A DNA stretch of 43,700 nucleotides, from the NCBI GenBank assembly GCA_021735245.1, contig JAIPHJ010000013.1, forward strand, positions 1 through 43,700, in the 5' to 3' direction. Below the pieces are notes generated by a model. It was not told the origin of the DNA and made no database searches. It saw nothing but the letters and a program-made list of their open reading frames with translations. Below are positions 35,067-43,319 of the stretch, piece after piece; positions within the stretch are counted from its first letter, which is position 1, and the number at the start of each line of letters is the position of its first letter. The translations under genes and the position numbers were made by a program. Origin of the DNA: Candidatus Bipolaricaulota bacterium. GTDB taxonomy: Bacteria > Bipolaricaulota > Bipolaricaulia > M55B111.

Positions 35067-36539
35067 ATGAAAGAAACTTCAACGCGAATTGAACGGCTGA
35101 AAGACGACATTCTGAATGGGCCGATAATCAAAACTTTGCTGGTTCTGGGTTGGCCGGTCATCATCTCAAACGCCCTCCAGATGCTTTACAACCTTGTCGA
35201 TACCTACTGGCTTGGGAAGATCGGCAAGGTAGCCGTCTCCGCACCAACCGTGGGCTTTCCAGTCGTATTCTTATTGATCTCTCTCGGTTTTGGATTCTCG
35301 ATAGCCGGGGTCTCGCTTGTATCCCAGCATACGGGCGCCGGTAGTTCTGAAAACGCAAATAAAGCAGCCGGACAGGTCATTTCATTTATGCTGGTCAGTT
35401 CCGTGGTCCTTTCGGCGATAGGTTACGGTATAGCACCCGGCCTTCTCCGAACCCTGATGGGCGTTCCCGAGGAAGTATTTCCCAAAGCCCTAATCTACAT
35501 AAGGATAATATTTGCGGGTCTTCCTCTGATGTTCGTATTTTTTGCCTTTCGCTCGCTTATAAGAGGGATCGGCGACATGATAACTCCGATGCTGGTCACC
35601 GGCGCTTCAGTCATCGCTAATATACTTCTGGATCCACTACTGATCTTCGGTTTTGGAATAGTACCGGGAATGGGAGTTGCAGGAGCCGCTCTGGCGACTG
35701 TTTTAAGTCGGGGTTCTGCATCCGTCCTCGCTATTTACCTTCTTTTTTCCGGAAGGTTGGAAATCCATCTCCACCTTCGAAATTTGATCCTGAAGTTAAG
35801 ATGGGTCAAGCAAATACTGAGAATTGGGTTGCCCTCGGGGATCGGACAGGCGGGGACGGCTGTTGGTTCGGTTTTATTAATGGGATTGATATCACGGCTG
35901 GGAGTCGTCGCTGTATCCGCGTACGGGATAGGGCAGCGGATAATTCGTTTGCTCAACGTGGCAATATGGGGCCTCGCCTCGCCCCTCACTACGATGATCG
36001 GGCAGAATATAGGGGCGGAGAACGAAAGTCGCGCTTCGTCAATTGCAAAAAGAGCTTACGGCCTTTCCTTTTTCACCCTCGTGACGCTGGCGCTTTTGGT
36101 TTTTCTCCTGAGGCGCCCGTTATTTGGAGTGTTTATCGACGACCCCGAGGTGATCGAAGCGGGGGCGCGTTTCCTTGGTATATTCCTCTGGTCGATTCCA
36201 TTTTTCGGTGTTTTCAGATTGACGAGTTCCGTTTTCCGGGGGTCGGGCCATACCAGGCCACCGATGATAATGTCTTTGGTCCGACTCATACCTCTTCGAG
36301 TGGGGATTTCCTACCTTCTGGCGTTTGGGGTGGTGGGCGTCAACCTGGGAACGGACGGTATATGGCTGGGTCTGTTTACCAGTAACTTCGTGGTCGGTAT
36401 CATGGCTTTTTCCTGGTTTCTCACCGGGACGTGGAAGGAGAGAACGATCGAGGAAGAAGAATCCGAAGAAACTATGTCCGAAGAACCCACAGAATCCACC
36501 GAGACGCCTGAGTTGAGTGGCTCTTCGTTGGATCAATGA
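35067..36539 (+). CDS. MATE-family multidrug/metabolite exporter
   Basis: A 490-residue, 12-helix transporter in two homologous halves. The first helix reads 'TLLVLGWPVIISNALQMLYNLVDTYWLGKIGKVAVSA', a characteristic MATE start, and the second half begins near 'LRIGLPSGIGQAGTAVGSVLLMGLISRLG'. It uses an Na+ or H+ gradient to expel cationic drugs or metabolites. The C-terminus ends in an acidic tail of about 35 residues (EEEESEETMSEEPTES). ATG 35067 has no clear ribosome binding site; the 5' leader is short (about 200 bases) and shows only AT-rich DNA and repeat fragments near 34930. Confidence 0.93.
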   Translation: MKETSTRIERLKDDILNGPIIKTLLVLGWPVIISNALQMLYNLVDTYWLGKIGKVAVSAPTVGFPVVFLLISLGFGFSIAGVSLVSQHTGAGSSENANKAAGQVISFMLVSSVVLSAIGYGIAPGLLRTLMGVPEEVFPKALIYIRIIFAGLPLMFVFFAFRSLIRGIGDMITPMLVTGASVIANILLDPLLIFGFGIVPGMGVAGAALATVLSRGSASVLAIYLLFSGRLEIHLHLRNLILKLRWVKQILRIGLPSGIGQAGTAVGSVLLMGLISRLGVVAVSAYGIGQRIIRLLNVAIWGLASPLTTMIGQNIGAENESRASSIAKRAYGLSFFTLVTLALLVFLLRRPLFGVFIDDPEVIEAGARFLGIFLWSIPFFGVFRLTSSVFRGSGHTRPPMIMSLVRLIPLRVGISYLLAFGVVGVNLGTDGIWLGLFTSNFVVGIMAFSWFLTGTWKERTIEEEESEETMSEEPTESTETPELSGSSLDQ

Positions 36540-36741
36540 ATCCGCGTCCGGGAGCCTTACAGCCTTAAACGAACCTATTCTCCGCCGGGATAAGCTCCGG
36601 GCGCGATCGAGGGGTTTCGGTCGCTGTAGTTGTCCATACGTTGAAATTGTCTGGCGATTCTCACAAAATAACTTGTTCACCGGTTTTTGAATTTATTTGG
36701 TACCGGAAGCGGAACTGTAAATACCGGGGGAAAACGTAATA

Positions 36742-37650
36742 TTGTCAAGCTATTTGAGGTCTAAAGCGATTTTATTCCTGAAAGGGGTTGTAATGGGGTT
36801 TGCCGACGTGATTCCCGGCGTGTCCGGGGGTACGATGGCTCTCATTACGGGAATTTACGAGGAACTAATTTCAGCTCTGGAGTCTTTCGAGCCGCAGGTG
36901 GTCCTGGACCTTTTGAGGGGAAGGTTAGAGGATTTCCAGAACCGGCTTAAGAAAGTCAACTACAGTTTTCTGGTTCCGCTCGGTCTCGGCATAGGACTTG
37001 CCCTGGTTATAGGGTCCCAGTTTGTAAGATATTTACTGGAACACTTCCCGCCCTATACGTATTCCTTCTTTTTCGGGTTGATCCTTGCTTCGGCCGGCCT
37101 GTTGTATTTTGAGGTCCCGAAAGTTAAGCTCTCGGCCGCTGTAACAAGTATAATGGGTGCTATTGCTGCGGTTATGATAATTGGAGTCTCGAGCGGGAGT
37201 TTTGGCCACGGCCTTCCGGTTATTTTAGCTGCTGGAGCTATAGCGATCTGTGCCATGATCCTGCCCGGGATATCCGGGGCGTTCATTCTTTTACTGCTGG
37301 GACAGTACGAATACATTCTGGATTCCGTCGGAAGGCTGCCCTCGAGCCTCCCGACGTTATTAGTTTTTGGTCTCGGAGCCGGTCTGGGGATAGTTGCTTT
37401 TTCCAGGGTCCTGTCTTTCGCCCTCGATCGATGGCGCTCTGAAACTCTCGGCTTTTTGATTGGCCTCATGGTGGGAGCGTTGCGCAAACCCTTCGAGGTC
37501 CTGCTGGAATCTCCCTCGGACCCGTCTATTAATTTCGAATGGGCTTTTCAAAGTACCGCCACAGTAGTCGCCTGTGGGTTACTTGGCGTAGTGGTGGTAA
37601 TTGGACTCGGCTTCTTCCGGTTGCGGGAGAACCGGGAGCGGAGCGATTAA
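36742..37650 (+). CDS. DUF368 membrane protein (polyprenyl-phosphate translocase family)
   Basis: A 302-residue multi-helix protein. The two inverted re-entrant signatures GFADVIPGVSGGTMALITGIY and 'ICAMILPGISGAFILLLLGQYEYIL' define DUF368. Members of this family (PopT) have been shown to recycle undecaprenyl phosphate across the inner membrane. mraY, which uses that lipid, lies 1 kb away on the other strand. TTG 36742 is preceded by CGGGGG. The last four bases (TTAA) overlap the convergent PPC gene. Confidence 0.9.
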   Translation: MSSYLRSKAILFLKGVVMGFADVIPGVSGGTMALITGIYEELISALESFEPQVVLDLLRGRLEDFQNRLKKVNYSFLVPLGLGIGLALVIGSQFVRYLLEHFPPYTYSFFFGLILASAGLLYFEVPKVKLSAAVTSIMGAIAAVMIIGVSSGSFGHGLPVILAAGAIAICAMILPGISGAFILLLLGQYEYILDSVGRLPSSLPTLLVFGLGAGLGIVAFSRVLSFALDRWRSETLGFLIGLMVGALRKPFEVLLESPSDPSINFEWAFQSTATVVACGLLGVVVVIGLGFFRLRENRERSD

Positions 37651-38054
37651 ATATCGAGGAGATCCAGGCCGATTTCCTCGTCGTGGTAGCGGTCGAGACT
37701 ACCCGGCTCGGGTTTGACAATAACTTCGCAGGTTGCGGCTACGACCGCTTCTACAAGGTGACCGCCGTAGGTCTCCATATCTTTTGTTCCCAGACAGGCG
37801 TGAGGATGAACTCCTTCACCGGATACGGTACCCTGGAGCGATACTATCTCAAGGGGCTGGTTTAGTTCCTGTTCGCTGTAGTCTTTCGATTTCAGGGAAT
37901 AATGGCCCAGAGTCGCCTTAGATACGGCACCTATGCCCTGAAAGGAGCCCGCGTGGATCCCTTCATCTTCCAGTACCTGTTCAAGTTTAGAGACTATTTC
38001 CTCCCCTTCTTCCAGCCGGACGAACAGCTTATCGCCGATCATTTTATATTTCAT
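37647..38054 (-). CDS. PPC/DUF296 domain protein
   Basis: A 135-residue single-domain protein of the PCC (plants and prokaryotes conserved)/DUF296 family. It has RLEEGEEIVSKLEQVLEDEG, 'GSFQGIGAVSKATLGHYSL' and 'SGEGVHPHACLGTKDMETYGGHL', whose histidines are the family's metal ligands. In plants the domain accompanies AT-hooks; the bacterial function is not established. ATG 38054 follows GGGAGGTTTAAATG-type leader (AGGGAGG). Divergent from rnpB. Confidence 0.9.
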   Translation of the reverse strand: MKYKMIGDKLFVRLEEGEEIVSKLEQVLEDEGIHAGSFQGIGAVSKATLGHYSLKSKDYSEQELNQPLEIVSLQGTVSGEGVHPHACLGTKDMETYGGHLVEAVVAATCEVIVKPEPGSLDRYHDEEIGLDLLDI

Positions 38055-38121
38055 TTAAACCTCCCTGTATGAGCAAGAATATTCCATTTTTCACAGGAAT
38101 CGACTCAATAAGATTACCCAA

Positions 38122-38150
38122 TTGAACTGAAAATTAAAGGAGGGTAAAAT
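38122..38150 (+). promoter_or_regulatory. Promoter of the RNase P RNA gene
   Basis: TTGAAC (38122-38127), 17 bases, TAAAAT (38145-38150), a standard sigma-70-type promoter. The first P1 base of the RNA is 7 bases after the -10 box, the expected start distance. Confidence 0.75.
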
Positions 38151-38156
38151 TGAGTC

Positions 38157-38574
38157 GAAGGGGAAGAGGAAGCCGCGGCCTTACGGTCGAGGAAAGTCCG
38201 GACTCCGCAGGGCAGGTTGCTGGTCGATGTTTCACTACCGAAGACCAGAGCCGGTGACGGCTGGAAAGTGCCACAGAAAAGAGACCACCAGCACTTACTT
38301 TGGTATAGACTCAGTAAATCGAATTTTATTTACACCCTGAGTATCTAGCTGTAATTGAACCCTTCTTTTCAATGTGAATACTAAAGTAAGTGCTGGAAAG
38401 GGTGCAAAGGTGAGGTAAGAGCTCACCGCTTCAGCTGTGAGGCTGAAGGCAGGGTAAACCCCAACCGGAGTAAAGCCAAATAGGGAGGTATGGGGCTGCC
38501 CGCTCCTGAGACCTCCGGGTAGGCTGCTGAGATAGATGGCTTCCTAACACAGGATCCGGCTTAACTTCCCCTTC
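38157..38574 (+). ncRNA. rnpB: RNase P RNA, bacterial type A, with an unusual insertion
   Basis: The catalytic RNA of RNase P, which trims tRNA 5' leaders. P1 is GAAGGGGAAG (38157-38166) paired with CTTCCCCTTC (38565-38574). The conserved P4 5' strand GAGGAAAGTCCGGACTCC starts near 38189, CCACAGAAA lies near 38271, GGTAAGAGCTCACCG follows the P12 region, GGGTAAACCCC is present, and the 3' P4 block reads AGATAGATGGC..ACAGGATCCGGCTTA. All the core elements are recognisable. Between GAGACCA and AAAGGGTGCAAAGGTGAGG, where P12 sits, is a 109-base element (38288-38396) with its own long stem. Total about 418 nt, longer than E. coli (377). The divergent promoter lies at 38122; mraY ends 39 bases beyond P1. 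Confidence 0.96.
38288..38396 (+). repeat. CCAGCAC palindromic element E1, inside rnpB (P12)
   Basis: Begins CCAGCACTTACTTTGGTAT and ends ATACTAAAGTAAGTGCTGG; the two pair over 19 bases with one G-U. The inside folds further (ACTCAG/CTGAGT, GTAAAT/ATTTAC, ATTGAA/TTCAAT). It shares ends, length, an internal TATAGA at offset 16, ATCT.AGCTGTA at offset about 55-65 and TTTT 26-27 bases before the end with the elements at the right edge of the window (43350 and 43592), so I read all three as one family. Confidence 0.8.
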
Positions 38575-38612
38575 GTATTTTCTTAGTCCTGCTGGAAGAC
38601 GCTCCAGGAGAA

Positions 38613-39617
38613 TTAACCCCAGACAAAAAAGCCAGCCAATCCAATTCCCGCTAACACCAGATGGACTATCAACAACCTGGCGGTGACTTTTGGTTCGTTC
38701 CACTCGACCTCCGGGAGAAGATAATCGTAATCAATTCCTTCTGCCGACTCGAAGTGATGGTGAAGTGGGCTCATTTTAAATACCCTGTTCCCTGTGGACT
38801 TGTAGTAACCGATTTGGATCAGGATGGACAAGGATTCAAAGACGAATAGCCCGCCCACCAGGGGAAGAAAGAACTCGCCTCGAGCTAATACGGCAGCGGA
38901 TCCAATAAACCCCCCTAACGCAAAGGCACCAGTATCTCCCATAAAGATTTGAGCCGGGAACGAATTGTACCAAAGGAATCCAATAATAGCTGCAAGCGCT
39001 CCTGTAATAAACGGGATCATCCCCCCGCCCCCGATTAAGCCAAAAGCCGAGATTGTTATAAAGCTTGCTCCCGCCGCCAGACCATCCACCCCGTCCGTCA
39101 GGTTGACGGCATTCCCAGTGCCCAAGAAAACAAAAACAACCAGAAGCCAGTAGTAGGCCGGGGCAATGGTCACAACTGCCGAACTAAACGGCAACGACAA
39201 CTGGGTTGGCTGGTCTACCAGCTGGAAGAGTAGGGCGAGAAAAACCAGCGCCACCGCCACCGGGGCGATTATTTTACCGACCGGGGAGAGGCCTTCCGCT
39301 TTTCCTCTTACTAGACTTAAGACGTCGTCCAGGATACCAATTGCTCCAAATCCGAAGGTGGCTATTGCAAACAGAACGAGCTCGCTTCTCCCTCCGGGGA
39401 AACTCAACCAGAGGTAGATTAGTGCCGAGCCGAAACCTGCAAGTATTGCCAGACCCCCCATCGTTGGGGTCCCACTCTTGTGTGCGTGAACTGTTGGGCC
39501 CCATTTTCTTATGTATTGACCAATCCCCCGGGAATTCATCACAATTATCAACAAGCGAGACGCGACGAAACTAACTGAGAGGGAGATTAATGCAGCGATA
39601 GAAGCTGTATACGCCAA
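38613..39617 (-). CDS. mraY: Phospho-N-acetylmuramoyl-pentapeptide transferase
   Basis: A 334-residue, 10-helix enzyme that attaches phospho-MurNAc-pentapeptide to undecaprenyl phosphate, making lipid I in peptidoglycan synthesis. Diagnostic blocks are HAHKSGTPTMGG, GAIGILDDVLSLVRGK (catalytic Asp pair), GTGNAVNLTDGVDGLAAG, QIFMGDTGAFALGG and FKMSPLHHHFE (the HHH loop specific to MraY). TTG 39617 follows GGTGATAACAT. It is not in a mur cluster here: gatA is immediately upstream (37 bases) on the same strand, and rnpB converges on its 3' end. Confidence 0.97.
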   Translation of the reverse strand: MAYTASIAALISLSVSFVASRLLIIVMNSRGIGQYIRKWGPTVHAHKSGTPTMGGLAILAGFGSALIYLWLSFPGGRSELVLFAIATFGFGAIGILDDVLSLVRGKAEGLSPVGKIIAPVAVALVFLALLFQLVDQPTQLSLPFSSAVVTIAPAYYWLLVVFVFLGTGNAVNLTDGVDGLAAGASFITISAFGLIGGGGMIPFITGALAAIIGFLWYNSFPAQIFMGDTGAFALGGFIGSAAVLARGEFFLPLVGGLFVFESLSILIQIGYYKSTGNRVFKMSPLHHHFESAEGIDYDYLLPEVEWNEPKVTARLLIVHLVLAGIGLAGFFVWG

Positions 39618-39654
39618 ATGTTATCACCTGAAAGCCAACGTGAAGGCGATCCAC

Positions 39655-41070
39655 TTAATTTTCGAAGTTCTGCTCGAACGCGTAACCGGCCCTGAGTATC
39701 TTCTTTTCCGCTAAGCTTCCACCCATGATTTGCATCCCTACTGGAAGGCCGCCGTTGACTTCCCCTCCGGGTATTGACATAGCCGGGATTCCTGCCAGAT
39801 TGACCGGGACGATGAATACGTCGGAGAGATACATTTCCAGCGGGTCCTCAATTTTTTCACCGATCTCGAACGCGGGCGTAGGGGAGGTTGGTGCGGCTAT
39901 TAGGTCCACGTCCTCGAATGCCCGGTCGAAGTCCTGTTTTATCAATCGACGAGCCTTCTGGGCTTTTCCGTAGTATTCGTCGTAATAACCGGCGGACAGG
40001 GCGTAAGTTCCGAGCAGGATTCGTCGCTTTACCTCGGGGCCGAATCCCTCGTCCCTGCTTCTGGAAAACAGCTCTTCGATCGAGTCGGTATCGGCTCTAC
40101 TGGTATACCTTACCCCGTCGAACCGGGCGAGGTTGGCACTGGCCTCCGAGCTGGCGATTATATAGTACGTTGCTATCGCGTATTCCGTATGAGGAAGAGA
40201 TATCTCTACCACGTCAGCGCCGAGTTTTTCGAAGGTTTTCCGCCACTTTTTTGCCTTTTCCTGAATTCTGGAATCCAGTTCTTTTCCAAAGTACTCTTTC
40301 GGTAGTCCCACCTTTAATCCCTCTATTCCCCTGTCGATACCCTCGGTATAGTCCGGCGTCTTTTTTACCGCGGATGTAGAGTCCATCTCGTCGTGTTTGG
40401 CTAGGTAATTAAGCAGGAGGGCCGAATCATATACGTCCTTGGTAATTGGCCCTATTTGATCCAGAGAGGAAGCGAAAGCCGTGAGGCCGTACCTCGAAAC
40501 GAGACCGTAAGTCGGTTTCATCCCGACTACACCACAAAAAGCGGCCGGGTGTCTGACGGAACCACCGGTATCCGAACCCAGGGCGTAAATTGCCTCATCT
40601 GCCGCTACCGCTGCTGCTGAACCCCCGGACGATCCTCCGGGAACACGTGAGAGGTCTCGAGGATTCCTCGTGGTTTGAAAGTACGAGTTTTCGGTCGAGG
40701 ACCCCATGGCAAACTCGTCCAGGTTTGCCTTGCCGAGAACTGGTGAGCCAGCTTCCTTGAGGGACTTTATTACCGTGGCATCGTAGACAGAGTCGTAATC
40801 CTTCAGAAATTTAGAGCCACAGGTGGTCCTGAAGCCAAGGGTCTGTATATTATCTTTTATCGTACCGGGAACTCCCTTGAGTGGGCGGCCGACGAGTTCC
40901 CGTGCGCTCCTTAGTAGTTCGTCGCTGCTGGCAAGTTCCAGATAGGCCTGGACGTCTTCCTCGTTTTCATCGATTTCCGCAAATAAATCGTCTACTAGCT
41001 CTTCCAGCTTTCCCGGCGATTCCTCCAGTAGGTCGATCAGTTCGTGAAGCGTAAGTTCGTTTAGTGAGAT
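39655..41070 (-). CDS. gatA: Aspartyl/glutamyl-tRNA amidotransferase subunit A
   Basis: About 471 residues, normal for GatA, the amidase of the GatCAB complex that converts Glu-tRNA-Gln and Asp-tRNA-Asn. It carries the Ser-cisSer-Lys triad: GVPGTIKDN (Lys near 70), VPGGSSGGSAAA (cis-Ser near 143) and GSDTGGSVRHPA (Ser near 167). The N-terminus is SLNELTLHELIDLLEESPGKLEELV, as expected, but the frame between the upstream TAA and this sequence holds no ATG, GTG or TTG. ATC 41070 stands 8 bases after GGGAGG and would give ISLNELTLHEL; I infer an AUC start. The first conventional Met (40707) would remove the catalytic Lys. gatB and gatC are not adjacent. Confidence 0.9.
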   Translation of the reverse strand: MSLNELTLHELIDLLEESPGKLEELVDDLFAEIDENEEDVQAYLELASSDELLRSARELVGRPLKGVPGTIKDNIQTLGFRTTCGSKFLKDYDSVYDATVIKSLKEAGSPVLGKANLDEFAMGSSTENSYFQTTRNPRDLSRVPGGSSGGSAAAVAADEAIYALGSDTGGSVRHPAAFCGVVGMKPTYGLVSRYGLTAFASSLDQIGPITKDVYDSALLLNYLAKHDEMDSTSAVKKTPDYTEGIDRGIEGLKVGLPKEYFGKELDSRIQEKAKKWRKTFEKLGADVVEISLPHTEYAIATYYIIASSEASANLARFDGVRYTSRADTDSIEELFSRSRDEGFGPEVKRRILLGTYALSAGYYDEYYGKAQKARRLIKQDFDRAFEDVDLIAAPTSPTPAFEIGEKIEDPLEMYLSDVFIVPVNLAGIPAMSIPGGEVNGGLPVGMQIMGGSLAEKKILRAGYAFEQNFEN

Positions 41071-41170
41071 TGGAACTACCTCCCGTAATGGGGATTATAT
41101 CCGGTTGTTTTCCGATTTCGCAAACCTTTATGAATTATAACCGGTGGGTGGTTACGTTCAAATGAGAACA

Positions 41171-41205
41171 AAAATAAAAGACCGCGAGGTTAGTCCCCGC
41201 GGTCT
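41171..41205 (-). terminator. Rho-independent terminator after trpB
   Basis: On the minus strand AGACCGCG..CGCGGTCT form an 8-bp GC-rich stem (41179-41205) followed by TTTATTTTTG. It lies about 50 bases after the trpB stop and is the clearest intrinsic terminator in the window. Confidence 0.85.
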
Positions 41206-41256
41206 AAAGTGCTCCACGTAAATCTATCTTATGGATTGAACCTTTATTTATCTAAC

Positions 41257-42582
41257 TTATTGCTCCGGGCCTTCGTGGTAGACGTCCTCAAGCTTGCCGG
41301 CAAGGTAATCGTCGTACGCCGCCATGTCGAAGTTTCCGTGGCCGCTGTAATTGAAGACTATGTTCTTCTCTTCGTTTTCTTCCTTTGCTTTTTTAGCCTC
41401 GTCGATTGCGGCTTTTATCGCGTGAGCCGATTCCGGAGCAGGAATGTAGCCTTCCGTGTTGGCGAAAGTCAATGCTGCCTCGAAGATATCCGTCTGTTCG
41501 AACGCCCTTGCTGTCATGTATCCCTTACTGTTTAACCTCCCGACTATCGGAGCCATGCCGTGATATCTTAGTCCTCCCGCGTGAATTCCGTCGGGTACGA
41601 AGTCGTGGCCGAGAGTGTACATATTCATCAACGGCGTCATCTCCCCGCTGTCGGCGTAGTCGTATTCCTGGTTGCCTTTGGTTAAGGTCGGGCATGCCGT
41701 CGCCTCGGCTCCTATTAGTTTTATGTCCCTTCCTTCCTCGATTATGTCCTTCAAGAACGGTAAAACGAGCCCTCCAAAGTTACTACCTCCACCCGTGCAG
41801 CCGATGAGTACGTCGGGTTTTTGACCATCCTTTTCGAGCTGGAGTCGCGTTTCCTTTCCCAGTATAGACTGGTGTATCAGCACGTGGTTCAACACGCTGC
41901 CCAGAGAGTACTTGGCGTCTTCGGATTTGGTGGCAAGTTCGATGGCTTCGCTAATTGCCATACCCAGGGTTCCGTCCGTGTCGGGATTCTCCTTCAGAAA
42001 GCTTCGGCCGACCTCGGTCTCTTCCGAAGGACTGGGAACAATATCCCCGTTCCAGCTCTGGATCATGGATTTTCTGAACGGTTTCTGGTCGTAACTTACT
42101 CTAACCATAAACACTTTTGCGTTTATGCCAAACTGCGATGTCGTGAAGCTCAGGGCACTTCCCCACTGACCCGCCCCGGTCTCTGTGGTTAGAGTTTTCA
42201 GGCCTTCCTGCTTGGCGTAGTAAGTCTGGGGGAGGGCGGTATTGGGCTTGTGGCTTCCCGGGGGAGAAGCGCCTTCGTACTTGAAGTAAATCCGGGCCGG
42301 AGTACCCAGTTCCCGCTCAAGGTTGGTTGCCCTAATAAGTGGCGTCGGTCTCCAGATCTTGTATTTCTCGCTGACTTCTTCCGGAACGTCCACCTCTCTT
42401 TTCTGGCTCATCTCGAGGTCGATCGAACCCTCGGGGAATATTTCCTTAAGTTCTTCCGGCTTCATTGGTTCTTCAGTCTTCGGGTTAAGCGGTGGATCCA
42501 GCGGTTCCTCGAATAATGGTAGAGGATTGAACCAGCTGGTTGGCAAATCTGTCTGGTCGAGATGGATCATTTTATTTTTCAC
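41257..42582 (-). CDS. trpB: Tryptophan synthase beta chain, TrpB2 type
   Basis: A 441-residue PLP enzyme. GSHKPNTA holds the PLP lysine (about 111); [22 protein letters not shown] (phosphate loop) and '[15 protein letters not shown]' follow. The long N-terminal '[22 protein letters not shown]' and the length mark the TrpB2 subfamily, found in archaea and deep-branching bacteria, which condenses serine with indole without needing TrpA. No other trp gene is in the window, so it may salvage indole. GTG 42582 follows GGAGGTTTGAC. The leader upstream can fold extensively (42686-42767). Confidence 0.94.
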   Translation of the reverse strand: MKNKMIHLDQTDLPTSWFNPLPLFEEPLDPPLNPKTEEPMKPEELKEIFPEGSIDLEMSQKREVDVPEEVSEKYKIWRPTPLIRATNLERELGTPARIYFKYEGASPPGSHKPNTALPQTYYAKQEGLKTLTTETGAGQWGSALSFTTSQFGINAKVFMVRVSYDQKPFRKSMIQSWNGDIVPSPSEETEVGRSFLKENPDTDGTLGMAISEAIELATKSEDAKYSLGSVLNHVLIHQSILGKETRLQLEKDGQKPDVLIGCTGGGSNFGGLVLPFLKDIIEEGRDIKLIGAEATACPTLTKGNQEYDYADSGEMTPLMNMYTLGHDFVPDGIHAGGLRYHGMAPIVGRLNSKGYMTARAFEQTDIFEAALTFANTEGYIPAPESAHAIKAAIDEAKKAKEENEEKNIVFNYSGHGNFDMAAYDDYLAGKLEDVYHEGPEQ

Positions 42583-42685
42583 GTCAAACCTCCTGTATAG
42601 TTGAGATAATATGTGAAATAAGAAAAAGATATAGATTAACTGAAAATATTATCTGCTGAACGAGAATTGCTGGAGCCGCCAGGCC

Positions 42686-42767
42686 GGTTCAAGCTGTTCC
42701 GGAAAGAAAGACGGTAGCTTCGTATGAACCGACGGAACAGGGAGAAAATCTCCGGTTGAAGTACCGG
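42686..42767. other. Structured leader or small RNA candidate upstream of trpB
   Basis: CTGTTCCG (42694-42701) pairs with CGGAACAG (42733-42740). Directly after it come GGAGA-AAA-TCTCC (42741-42753) and, in overlap with that, CCGG..CCGG (42752-42767). GGTTC (42686-42690) can also pair with GAACC (42726-42730) across the first stem, giving a pseudoknot. It lies in the 5' region of trpB (minus strand) and also 5' of the tRNA gene (plus strand), so the sense strand is unclear. No T-box, SAM or TPP motif was recognised. Nothing else was supported in 42583-42929. Confidence 0.4.
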
Positions 42768-42929
42768 ATAAGGGTGGACTTGAAAAGTTTATAGCACGGT
42801 TGCTTTTAACCGAGCCAAACCCGATCACCAAAGTTCATAATTATCACCTTGTTATTAATTTTAATCAGTATAGGGTAACTGAAGGGTTTAATCAACTTGG
42901 TTTCCCGGAGAGATAGCATTCAAACCTCC

Positions 42930-42958
42930 TTGCATGGTTTATAACTCTAACTTATCAT
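42930..42958 (+). promoter_or_regulatory. Promoter of tRNA-Ala
   Basis: TTGCAT (42930-42935), 17 bases, TATCAT (42953-42958). The tRNA begins 12 bases after the -10 box, allowing a short 5' leader. Confidence 0.6.
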
Positions 42959-42970
42959 TAATTCACCAAT

Positions 42971-43046
42971 GGGGCCGTAGCTCAGCCGGGAGAGCGCGTG
43001 GTCGGCATCCACGAGGTCACGGGTTCGAATCCCGTCGGCTCCACCA
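42971..43046 (+). tRNA. tRNA-Ala (anticodon GGC), with C at position 33
   Basis: A full cloverleaf: acceptor GGGGCCG/CGGCTCC with the G3-U70 identity pair of alanine tRNAs, D arm GCTC/GAGC, anticodon arm CGTGG-TCGGCAT-CCACG (anticodon GGC, reads GCC/GCU), T arm ACGGG-TTCGAAT-CCCGT, discriminator A and an encoded CCA. The base before the anticodon is C, not the almost invariant U33. All stems are otherwise perfect, so it looks functional. Confidence 0.95.
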
Positions 43047-43082
43047 CCCGCCTTATACTTCCCTGATCAGCGTTTCCGGCCT

Positions 43083-43180
43083 TGTTGACTGCTGGGTCTC
43101 GCTTTTTTGAACTACTTAGCTGTTAGTTATAAAGGGGTTTTTCTACATGCCCCGCCCGGAAGGGCAGGGTAATTGACTAG
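43083..43180 (+). repeat. GC-hairpin intergenic repeat, copy after tRNA-Ala
   Basis: TTGACTGCTGGGTCTCGCTT, TTAGCTGTTAGTTATAAAGG and GCCCCGCCCGGAAGGGCAGG then GTAATTGACTAG match the second half of the copy at 24939, but without the duplicated TAGCTGTTAG. It begins 37 bases after the tRNA 3' end and could trap its transcript, although there is no T-run. Confidence 0.7.
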
Positions 43181-43222
43181 CCCCCTGCCCGGCAGGAGCT
43201 TATCATGTAAGGCCTAAGACTT

Positions 43223-43268
43223 CCTCGGCAAATAATTTGCCTGGTTTCGCCAGCCAAATCGGCCGAGG
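43223..43268. other. Stem-loop with internal hairpin
   Basis: CCTCGGC (43223-43229) and GCCGAGG (43262-43268) close a 46-base structure that contains CTGG-TTTCG-CCAG. It has the look of a folded RNA domain or an imperfect repeat; no family recognised. No gene was found in 43047-43700. Confidence 0.4.
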
Positions 43269-43319
43269 ATGGAAGATCGCCCTGCTTTGTATTCTTTATA
43301 TAGAAAGTATCTCACGTTG

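Noticed and set aside
38431-38703. A 90-codon frame on the minus strand across rnpB and the mraY end
   Set aside because: It runs through the RNase P RNA core and overlaps mraY; it has no domain or binding site.
42686-42767. A tryptophan T-box before trpB
   Set aside because: There is no AGGGTGG..CCGCG T-box sequence or specifier loop in either orientation.
42649-42831. A 60-codon minus-strand frame upstream of trpB
   Set aside because: It overlaps a strongly self-complementary region and has no ribosome binding site.
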